NCBI GenBank assembly: GCA_902775285.1
Contig: CACYLI010000002.1
Coordinates: 1-64,000 of the forward strand
Direction: 5' to 3'
Length of the DNA stretch: 64,000 nt
Source: an uncultured Erysipelotrichaceae bacterium
GTDB taxonomy: Bacteria > Bacillota_I > Bacilli_A > RF39 > UBA660
Under the pieces are notes generated by a model. That model did not search any database and had not been told where the DNA came from. It was given only the letters and a program-made list of their open reading frames with translations. Position numbers and translations under genes: made by a program. Positions within the stretch are counted from its first letter, which is position 1. Each line of letters begins with the position of its first letter. Shown here in pieces: positions 19,501-31,500 of this stretch.

Positions 19501-22500
19501 TATCATCATACATTAATCTTTGTACTACAATTGATTCTGGTTTAAATCCTGCAGCAATTAACATTTCACTATATATTTGAGCCCATGTAGCGCAAATGCA
19601 TCCAGTCTTTTCAACTTCATCAATAGTTAGTTTTCTATTATATTCACTTTCATAATAAGCTGAACCTTCTTTACTTAGTGAATATCTATAAAGAGCACTA
19701 TAATCTAACTTTTTACCTAATTCTAAGTATATTAATCTAGCCTTTTCAAACTCACTCATTTCTGGTTTAATTTTAGCTAAAACTGATTCTTTTAATGTAG
19801 ATTTATTAACTTCAGAATATTCTCTAATCATAGAGCCTTCATCAATTACTTCACTTGAATTCAATATTATACTTTCATCGTTAATTTTATTTTCAATATT
19901 TTCTTCATTTAGCTCAAATGTTCTTTCAAGAGTAGCTTCTTCATCAAATAAACTATCTATTCCTTTTTGAATTATATTGTTTAATTTAGTTTTTCCATCT
20001 TCTGTTAATTTGCTTGCAATTCTTTCAATTTCATTAGAACTCTTACTCATTAAATATTCATATAAATCATTTTTTCCAATATCATTAAAGAATATGTCAG
20101 TAAGTAAACTACTGTTTTCTGATTTATTTATTAAAGCATCTATATGTAATGATGTAGCTTTATAATAAATTACAGTATCTGTTAATTGATCAAAACTTAA
20201 TTTATTTAAGAATTGAGAATATTCTGTATTTGAATCATAATACTCATTAGCATAACTTAATAATTGGTCTACATTATCGTCAAAGTATTTAATAACACTT
20301 TCTGGACTCATATGAGCATTTCTGACATATCCAATTTTTTCTCTTTCTCCTAAGATATCACTTTCTACTAATAATCTCATTTGAGATGTAGTTAAATTTT
20401 GCCTAAAATTATTAAAATCTTCACTACTAAATGCATCATATAATTCAATCATTGCATATGCAAGTTCATTTCCAGTTGTAGCACTATTTACAACATCTAG
20501 TTTTAATTCATTATTAATATCATCATTTCTTATTAATAATAGTTTTTGTTCTGTCGTTAAATTAGATAGTGTTTGTAAAAATTCTTCTTTACTTATTTGA
20601 TTTCTTATTATTTCTAAAATAGTATTTACACTTCTTGCACTTCTTACTCTACTTAATACCTCATTAGCTCCCATTTCATCAATAAGACCACTAATAGTTT
20701 CATGTGATAAGTAATTCTTTAAAATATAATCTAAATCTATACTATCATCTGTTCTTATTTCAGTAGCAAGAGTTACTATATCCATATTAGCTAATTCTTG
20801 ATATCTTACACTATTTTCAGCTATAGTTCTAAGTAAAGGTGTATTTAAATTTGTTGTAGTAAATCTACAATTATATTGTGTTAAATCACTAAATTTAATT
20901 TCGTGTTTCATTCCCCAAGAAACAACTATTACACCATCTTCAGTTAAACCTACAATTGTTGTAACATGGCCAGCGCCTTCTTTCCAATTTAGTATTTCAG
21001 TATTTCTTTCTCCATCTAAATTATGGAAAATAAGATTCTTTTGTGATTGATCAACCACTCTAATAGTTTTTCCATTTTTATCTTTTGTATTAATTGTCTT
21101 AATTCTTTCTGTTAAAGATAAATGTTCTCCATTTAAGATTCTTCTTCTTAAATCCTGTTTTAATCTATCTATATCTAATGATCCATCTTTATCAAAATAA
21201 TTTAAATTTGCATTATTTTCTATTTCAATTCCATAATCATTTAAATACTTAATAGCTGCAGAAGTTAGTATTCCACCTCTACTTGCATAGACTTGTTCTT
21301 TATCAGTACAATATTCAATATTACCAAATCTATCAACTTTTATTTTTCCATTTTCATCAACTCTAGCATTTATGATTCTTTCATTAGTTACGGGATCTAT
21401 ACTGAATATTCTAGGATGATGTGCTCCATCATAAACACTTAAATCAGTAGAATTCATTCTTATATACATATCCATAAGTAGCATTCTATAATTAAGTGTT
21501 TTCTTACCATTCTCAAATTCATACATATCAAATCCAAATGTTTTCTTAAATGCAGAAACATTATTTTTAAATGTACTAAATATTACATTTGTTAAATCAG
21601 CATAACTACAAGCACCTGCTTCATTATCTATAACATTTAATAAAGTGTTAATAGTTTCTTGTTCACTTAAATTATATTTATTTTTAAAATGTTCTACTAA
21701 TCTAGTGTAACTTCCAATATCAATTCCACTATCTACTCCATCTTCAGTTACAAAATTTCTAGTTCTATTAACTTCTCTAACTCTTTGATTTGTTCCAAAT
21801 TGTTTTCTTGTATTGCTATCTCTTAAATGTTCATAGAAATTTGTATCTTCATTAACATAAGTATCAACTATACTTAATACTTCTGATTTTTCATCCATAT
21901 TAATAGTAAATTTACCATCTTTAACTTCAATTTTCCCTAAGAATCTATCACTTGCAAGAATAGAATCTAATCTACTTTCAGATAAGAATTCATCAGCGAC
22001 TTCATTATATAAGAAGTCTCTTGAATTAGCAGTAATTGAAGCTATATTAGTTGTTGAATAATACATACTTCCATTTATATTATAAACATATATAGGTTTT
22101 CCATTATTATTGATAATATTACTTAAACCAATTTTACATTTACTTCCATCTGCTCTATTAACTGTATAGTAAACACCTATTAGATTTCTAGGATTACTAA
22201 CATGTTCAATATAAGAATCATATTTTGAATTAATAATATATATTGCTTTTTGTAAATTAGTTAAATAATCAATAAATTCACTATTACCAATACTTTCTAA
22301 CTCGACTAATTGCTGATATGTTAATCTAGAATATATTACATTTCCATAGAATTCTTTTATCTTTAATATGTTATTTGCATTTAATAAAGGTATTAAATTC
22401 TTTCTACCATATTCAGTCAATCCAGTTCTAAAGAACAATTCATATTCTTTAACTTGTTCTACTGTTAAATCATTAAACAATTTATTAACATCTATATTAG

Positions 22501-25500
22501 ATTTTTTATCTATAATTCTAACAATTAAATCCTCAATATTTTCTTTAGATAATAAATTATTTGAAATAACTTCATCTAACATTTTTTCATTTAAATGATC
22601 AATAATATTTTCAGTATTTTTAAATCCACTAGAAAGAATATTTCTAACTACTTCTATATCACTTATTTTATTTACAAAATCAGCATATGTCTGCATATCA
22701 TTTACAGAATAAATTATTCTTTGTAGTGATTCTTTTGGCATACTACTAATTATTCTATTAACATTCAAATCTCTACTTATAACTTCATCAATAAATGATG
22801 TTTTAGAGAATAAATCTATAAATACTGGATTTTCTATTATTTCATAAATAGCTTCATCACTAAGAGTAGATGTATCTATTGACTCACTTTGATAGTATTC
22901 TAATACTCTATTCTTAACGCTTTCATTACTTAATTTATGAATATTTGTTAATAGTGTTATTCCACATCTATCTAATACTTCATCAGTTAATTCAATATTT
23001 TCAAGCATTCTATTAACTACTAGTGAAATATCTGGTTTTAATACAGGTACTTCATCTTGAGAAGACTGTTCATCATGTATAACTTCATCGTTAAACTTAA
23101 TATCACTTGCTGCACGATCATCCATAGTAGAACGATCACTTCTACCATCTATTACAGGAGCATTTGTATTTCCTGGTGCATTATTGTTTTCTGGTGTATT
23201 ATCAACTACACCAAGCATTTGTCTTAAATTATTTGGAATTAATCCCATTAAAACAGTGTCACCACTTATAGCTCTTAATACTTGTGATGTTTGTGTATCA
23301 CTTCCATTATTTATTCCAATTATTTTACCATTTGTTAGTTTTTCTATTTCAGTATTATTTTTATCTATAGTTTCTTGAAGATTAGAAACTTGTTTTTCTA
23401 ATTTTTCTATTTCAGTATCATTGCTTTGTATTTCTTTTTCAATATTACTTAATATAGTAAAATCATTTTCTTTCTTAAGTCTTTCTCTTAATTCAACATT
23501 CTTTTGTTCAATACTTTCTAACTGTGTTCTATAATCTTCTAGTATCGTATTTATTCTTGAATTATCTTCACTTAATAGTGTTGCAATTGTATCTCTTGAA
23601 TCTAAAGTTGTTTCAAGTCTCTTACCAAGAACTTCAATTTCTCTATCTAATTTTTCTTTTAATACTTCTAAACTTTCAATATCTTTATTTAATTTATCAA
23701 ACTCAGTATTATTTTTTTCTTCTGGATTAATATCTTGTATTATTTGATTATTTTCATCTAGTTTTTCATTAACCTTTTGTAAAGTTAGTAAACGTTCTGC
23801 TAATAGTTTTTCATTATATAAAAGTGTATCATTTATTTCTTGTTCAGTTGTAGATTTTAAAAGAATATCATCATTAATACTAGTTATGTTTTCAAATAAC
23901 TCTAATTGATGTTTTAATTTTGATATAGTATCTGTATTTTCCCTTGTTGCTAGAGAACTATCGTTTTCAATACTACTTTCAAGATTTAAAAGCGTATCTC
24001 TAATTGAAAGATAATTATCATAAACATAATCATTAGATTTATTTAATTCGCTTAATAATTCTGATATTTCAGCATGAAGATTTATTAATTTAGATTCAGC
24101 TGCAATGTTTAAAATACCTTCTTTATTATTATTAAGCAATTCTGATACTTGATCATTAGTTAGTCCTAAATCTCTTTGTAATTTTATATACTGTTCTCTT
24201 TTTTCTTTTAAAGAATCAAGTGTTTCTTGTCTTTCAGTTAAAATATTAGCAATTCTATCATCAGTAAGTGCTGCAATACTATCATGTCCATAATTTAAAG
24301 ATTCATTTCTTGCATTAATAATTGCTTGCTCTAAATTTAAAGCTGCATATGCTTCTTCTAAAGCATAATCACTATATTTTATTTTTTCACTATTGATTTC
24401 TCCATTGGCAACTAATTGATCATATTTGGCTTTTAGTTCTGGATTAACTTCTGCTACAGCAATTTTTTCTTTTAAATTATTTCTAATTTGATTCATGAAG
24501 CGTAAATCACTTCTTAATTCTTGAGATGTAAATAATTTTATAATATTAGATCCACGATATTTATTATTTAAATATTTTAATGCAGACGGACTATCCAAAA
24601 CTGCATATGATGCTAAGTCTATTCCAACATTTACAATATTTAAACCTTGACTAGCAACTCCACCTGCTACAGACATTACTCCACTAGTTATTGCACCATA
24701 AAGTCCAGCTTTTAATACTGCATTTGGATCAACTACAACACTTTCTCCGGTAAATACACTAGATAAAAATGCATCATAAACTTCTTGAACACTTTCTTCA
24801 AAACCTTCACTAAGCATTTTTGTAAATACTCCAGCAAGTCCTTTGGCACCTTCAAAGCTTTCATTTAGCATACTTAATCCTGGTAATTTACCTAATACAG
24901 CTTCCATAGTTGTTTCAGACAAACCAGATAATAAACCATATATTGTTGCGGTTGCTTCATCCATTCCTTCAATCATAGCTTGTTGTTTTGTTCCACCAGC
25001 TGCACTTAATCCCATTGTTGCAAAAGATGCAAGAAATTGGAATGATTTTAGTGCTGTCTCAGGAAGTCCTAAACCACCTGTAGCTACAGATATTCCTAAT
25101 GTTGCCACAATTGAAGGTAACATATTACCTATACTGCTACCAATTTCATATTCATTTATTAAATAAGATGCAAAATCATCATCAAGAGTTACATCATTTA
25201 GGAATTTTTCTATTTTATAATCTTTAGCAGTTTTCCTACCATCAGCAGCAAATATATTAATAAAATTATCTGCCCAACCATTAACTCCATCATATAATGA
25301 GTAACCAGCCATATAAGCAAATTTTCCAGCATCACTCCAAAAACCAGAGGTATTTTCAAAAGCTTCCTTCATTTTAGCATATCGTTCTTGCCCTAATTCA
25401 TAACCTATAATTTTGGCACCAGTATCATTAAATATACTAAATATTTCTGTTGCTTCATCGATTCCATATTTATTCATAAGATATGAATAACATTGAAGTG

Positions 25501-28500
25501 CTTGCTCTGTTGTATAGTTATAATTATTTTCTTTACTTCCAGCTACTAATGCATTTAGATTATCAGTATATTTCTTTATATTTCCAGATACATCTAATCC
25601 AGTTGCATCGATTCCATTAGAAATACAATATAATGCTATTTGGTCTTTATTCTTTACTAATTTGCCATCTTTATCATAAAAATACATTTGAAATGTAGAA
25701 GTTTCTGGATCAGGAATTTTTACAAAATGATCAACGCCTATATCTCCTGAAAATAAAGATTTATCTTGTGCATTCAAAATACATTTTATTTGATCAGCTG
25801 CAGTTTGTTCAATTTTTCGGTTTAAAATTGCATTTTCAAGACCATATTCAATTACAAGACCATACTTATTCTCAAATATTTCTCTTTGAGAATCAGTTAA
25901 TCCATCCGCTCCCATTCTTTCTGGTTCAATATATTTATCTTTTAATATTAATTTACTTAATGCTTCTCCTGCAGGATCATGATATTGTGCATTAAATGCA
26001 TTTCCTATAACAGATAAAATTTTAAACCAATTAGAATCTGAAGTTGCTTTATTTATCGCAGATAAATTTTCAGATTGTTGTTCTTTTGTTTTTTCTAAAA
26101 TATAATTATCAACATCAAATGAAAGTTGATTGTATTCAGCATTATTAGCAAGTAAATAATTATGAATATCATCAGATGAAATAAATCCATCAAGATTTCC
26201 TGAAGACATTTCATTTATTCTAATCATATCCAATCTTGAAACATTTCTATTGTATTCAATATCTTTTAATTGTTCTTCCAAAGTTGCTACTTTATCGTCT
26301 ATTTCTACTGCTTCAGGATGATTTTCAAAAAATTCAACTGTTTGTTTTCTTGTTGCATATACATTTAAAGTTGTTTCATCTCGTAAAGCTTGAATTTGTT
26401 TTGCCTCTTCTAATTCCTTGCTAACACTTAAATACTCATTATTTAGTTCAATAGATCTCATATATGAGAATATAAGTTGTTCACTAGAACTTAAAAAGCA
26501 TGCATTATCTACTATTGTTTTAAGGTCTTTTTCTATACTAGCTAATTCACTTTTTTGTTCACTACTTAATTCTTGTTCACTAGCTTCAATTCCTTTTAAT
26601 GTTTGGTATTTTTCAATCTTTGATTGTGCTTCTTGCGCTTCTTGTGCTTCTTTATATAAAGCAGAATTTGGATCTAATTCATCAAGATGTAAAATAGCAT
26701 TTTGAACTTGTAAAGCATGTGAATTTTTATAATAGTTATCAATATATTCTTGATTTTCTTCAGAAATTACTGGTGTATATATAGTTATATCATCATTATT
26801 TGAAGATAAAACTTGTGTTTCAAAATTAGTGCCACTAATAATTCTAAGTACAGTTTGCATTTCACGAGAAGAAGCCATATACATATTAGCATTTGAAATA
26901 TTATAATATGCTAATTGATCAACAACAGAAAACTTATTTGCATTAGAATAAATTGAATCAATTTTTGATTCTAATTTTTCTAACTCTTTTGTTTCAGAGG
27001 TTGATAATGTTGTTTTATCTTTTAATTCTAAATATCTTTTGTATTGACCTTTTGCACTTATTATTTGTGTTGCTTGACTATATAATTCTTGTTCTTCTTT
27101 TGACAAAGTTCCATTTGCATATTTTTCTTGCCATTCGCTATAATTATTAATAATTTCTTGAGTTTTGATTTTAGGTAATACTTTTTGAGCATATTCAGAA
27201 AAATATAATTTACTTTCTTCTTCTGTTAATCCATCTTGTTTTATTTTATTATACTCTTCTAATTTCTTTACATCTTCTTCTGTAGCTTGACCTAATGCAA
27301 TTCGAGACATAATATCACTAATTTCTAAATTATTTTCAGACATAGTATATAGTTTATTTGTTAATAAAACTATTTGTATATCTTTATTACTTACTGCATA
27401 ACCATATTTTGCTAAATTATTACCAAATTCAAAATATAATCTCGAATTTTCCATATTTGAAAATGCTATTTGTTCTACTTGGCTAAATGGATTAATATTA
27501 GATTCTATTATATCCATATGACTATTAATTCTATTATATTCTTTTAATTCTTCAGGAGTTAATTCTCTTTGATTTTTAAAATCTTGAAGTTCTAAAAATC
27601 TATTATATTCTTTTCTAGAATCTATTATAACTTTAGCTCTTAAGAATTCTTTTGTTTCTGCATCTGTTAATTCATTATTATTATACTTTTCTTGCCATTC
27701 TTCATAATTATAAAGAATACTTTGTGTTTTAATAGCTGGTAATATTTTTGTATATTGTTCACTATATACATTATTTTGTTCTTCTGTTAATCTTGGTTTT
27801 TCAATTTTATATAGTTCTGTTAATCTTCTTTCATAATTTGTTCTATCTCTATCTGATAAATGTGAATTTGCTAGTTTATCACTTATTTCTTTTATTTCTT
27901 CTTGAGCATTATAATATGATATTGCTTGATTACATATACTATCTGTTAACAATACAACATCTAAATCTTTATTTTCTACTGCATAACCATATCTATTCAA
28001 GTTATTTCCAAATTCCATAAACATTCTTGCGTTTTCCATATTTGAAAATGCAAGTTGTTCTACTTGACTAAATGGATATGCTTTTGTTGTTGCTGTATCA
28101 GTATCTATTTTAGATTCTAATCTAGATAATTCATTTTTTTCTTCAGTAGTTAATTTTTCTTTATCTTTTAGTTCTAAATATCTTCTTGCATCAACAATTT
28201 CAGTTGCTTGTAAATAGATTTCTTCTTCTGCTTTTGTTAATTTACCATTATTATATTTCTCTTGCCATTCTTCATAATTATAAACAGCAGTTTGAACTTT
28301 AACAGCAGGTAAGATTTCATTTGCATATCTTCCCATATATAAATTTGATTGTTCTTTTGTTAAAACAACTGGTTTTGCATCTTTAAGTCCTTCTAATTCA
28401 GTTTCATACTTTTGTCTTTCACTTGCAGTAAGACTAGTATTATTTTGAAGTTCTCTTTCTAAAAATACTTTTCTATAATAAGCAGTTGATTGAGAATTCA

Positions 28501-31500
28501 TATCATCAACTAATTTAATGATATCTAAATCTTTATTTTCAACTGCATATCCACTACTTAAATAATTTGTTCTTATTTCATCATATACTCTTGCAGTATC
28601 ACTGTAGCCAAAAATAGCCAATTCAATATCACTAAATGGATTAGCATTACTTTTTATTGTACTCAATTGAGTTTTTAATGCATTATATTCTTCTTTTTCT
28701 TCTGCAGTTAATTTTGTTCTTCTTCCATATAATTCATCATATCTTTCTAGTTGTGCCTTTGCATCTAATACTTTCTTTGCCTCTGCTACAAGTTTTGAAT
28801 CATATTCACCTTTTAATTCATCAAAATTATTAATTAAATTCCATAATTTTATAGAATCACCATAGTTTTCTTCTAACCATTGTTTATCTTGTTCAGAAAC
28901 TGCTGCAGTTGTATGTAATTCATCTTTTTTTGCTTGATAATGTGCACTATTATCATTTGAACCCATCTCAATTTGACAAAGTTCTTGATTATTTTCAAAC
29001 ATCTGTTTTGCAATATTGAATGCTCTTACATCATCTTGTGACTTAAAATATTCACCAATATTACTATAAAAATCCAAATTAAGTCTAGCACTTTCCATAT
29101 GTTGAAATGCTATTTGATCTGCAACAGAAAAATTATAAATCAATTCTCTTGCTTTATTAATTTCTTCTTCTAAATATGGAGGAATTGTTTCAAGATCGGC
29201 ATATTTTTCTAATGTACTTCTTGCTTTTAATATTTCTTGTGCTTGGTGAAAATATTCTAAATCTTTTCCTGATAATTCTCCTTTTCTATCTTTTATAGCC
29301 CACTCGCTAATATTATTAACCATACTTTGTACTTTTATTTTTGGTAATACTTCATTAGCATATTTTGAAAAATATAATGCACTTTCTTCTTCAGTTAAAC
29401 CAAATACTGTTCCATTTGTTGGATCATTATTTCTATAAATTGTTAGTACTCCATCTACTTCTTTTGTTAGTACTCCATAGTCTTTACCAATTTGTTCTAA
29501 TCTTTTTTTATCTTCTTCTGTAGCTAAATTATCATTTATTTTTTTAACGAGAATTGCAGCTTCATTATTAGCTTGAGCCATATTATCAAGTTTTTGTGTT
29601 AATAATATTATTTGTAATTCATTATCTTCAACAGTAAATCCATGTTCTCTTAAGTTTTCTGCATACTCCATAAATACTCTTGTTGCATTTTGATAATAAT
29701 ATAATGCACTAGCAACACCAGAATATTGACCAGTTATTTTTTCAAGTTCTTTCTTTTCTTTTTCTTGTTTTTCAGTCAAATGTTCTAAGCCATTAAGTTC
29801 TGCTAATCTTGCTTGAGAGTTTTTAAATTCAGTTGCTTTATCAACCACTGATTTAGTTTTTTCATCTAAATCTGAATAGTTTGCAAGTAATTTATCATAA
29901 TCATCCAAAATAGCTAACACTTCAATAGAGCTAGCATTTTCATTCATTACTTCATTATAATATTTTTCATATAAAGCTCTTTCTTCATTAGTGCTTCCAA
30001 GAACTCTTATTGCATCGAAATGATCATCATATTTTTTCATTTCACTTTCTATTTCTAGTTTTGCAGAAAGATATTCTTTTTTTGTTATTTTTCTTTCAGC
30101 AAGTAATCTATCTAATTCTTTTATTTCTTCTTCTAGTGATAATAGTTTTTGAGAGTTTTCATATTCTTTAGCTAGATTTTCAATAACGGCACTTTGCGCA
30201 TGATAATCTTTCAATCTAATATTATTTTCTTCAAGGTTTTTATAATATGATGATTGGCTTTCTAAAAATTTCTTTCTATATTCTTTGTATTTTTTACTAT
30301 CTTTATTATATGCTTGTTTATTCTTTTCTTTATAACTTGCTAATCCTTTTTTATATTTACTACTTTTTCTATCACTCTTTGAAGGATATTCATTTCCATG
30401 TTCTTCAGCCCACTTTGCAGCATATTCCTGTTCTAGCATAGCGTCTATAATATTTTTATAATTAGAATCAAATGTTTTTCTATTTGTTTTATCTAATTCT
30501 TTATAAAAATCATCTTTTCTTTTTTGAGCACTTGTATTAAATGTATCCATCCAATTAGCTATTACAGCTTCACTTTGTCCAAGCATAGCTCCATATCCTG
30601 CTGCATATTCACTAGCTGTTAAATCAAATGCATAGTTCATTAAAGTTTTTTCTGAATCTGAAAAAATTTCTTTTCCATCTTTATCTTTATTTGAATCATC
30701 CATTTTTTCTTTTAGATTAACTAATTGTTTATGTAAATTAGCTAGAAAACTATTATATCCACTTCCGCTTCCTTTTACACCAATTTTACTTATACTACTA
30801 CACATACTGCTAAATGATGATGCATATTTTGTTCCTGAGATTGAAAAATTATATGTAGCACCATGTTGTGAAGTTTTATTTTCACCTGTTTGAAATTTTT
30901 CAAACACTTTATTTAAATCAGAAGCTTTATTTTGAAGATAATTCCATCCAGTTTTTCCTTTATTTTTAGCATTATCTTGGCCAGTTATACTTGGTCCTCC
31001 AAGAATAGCAATAGCGCTTCCTAAAGCAGCATAATCTATACTTATTACCCCTCCTGCATAACCTCCTCCTGCATTTTCATCTTCTAAGTCATTTTTTTCT
31101 TCATCTTCAGAATTCTCTTCAATAACTTTTAATACATCAATCAATTCTGGATGAGCAACTACTAATTCTTCTAAACTATTGTAAATATTACCTTCTTTAT
31201 CTTTATATGTTCTATTTCCATCTTTTTCTATTATTTCAATATCTTCCAAATTAAGAACATTTTCTGATAGTTTAAAGTCTATTTTTATACCATATTCTTC
31301 TAAATTTTCATTAATTATTCTTGTAAATTCTTCTTCGATTTTACTTCTATCAAGTACGACTAAATCTCCATTATCTTGGTTACTATTATCACCAGATAAA
31401 AACTGAGCAATTAGTTTGTTAAGTTCTTCATCAGTTAAATCTCCCTCAACTTCAATTTCTCCACTATCAATTAATTCTTTTATATAATCTCTAATAGAAT

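Noticed and set aside
24843-25166. 107-codon plus-strand open frame opposite the giant gene
   Set aside because: It is antisense to the Gly/Ala-rich segment, where codon bias produces long antisense frames; no ribosome-binding site or promoter is seen.
26625-26660. Short tandem repeat encoding Ala-Gln-Glu three times
   Set aside because: Three 9-base copies inside one repeat unit; too short to treat as a separate element or a phase-variation tract, as length change would keep the frame.
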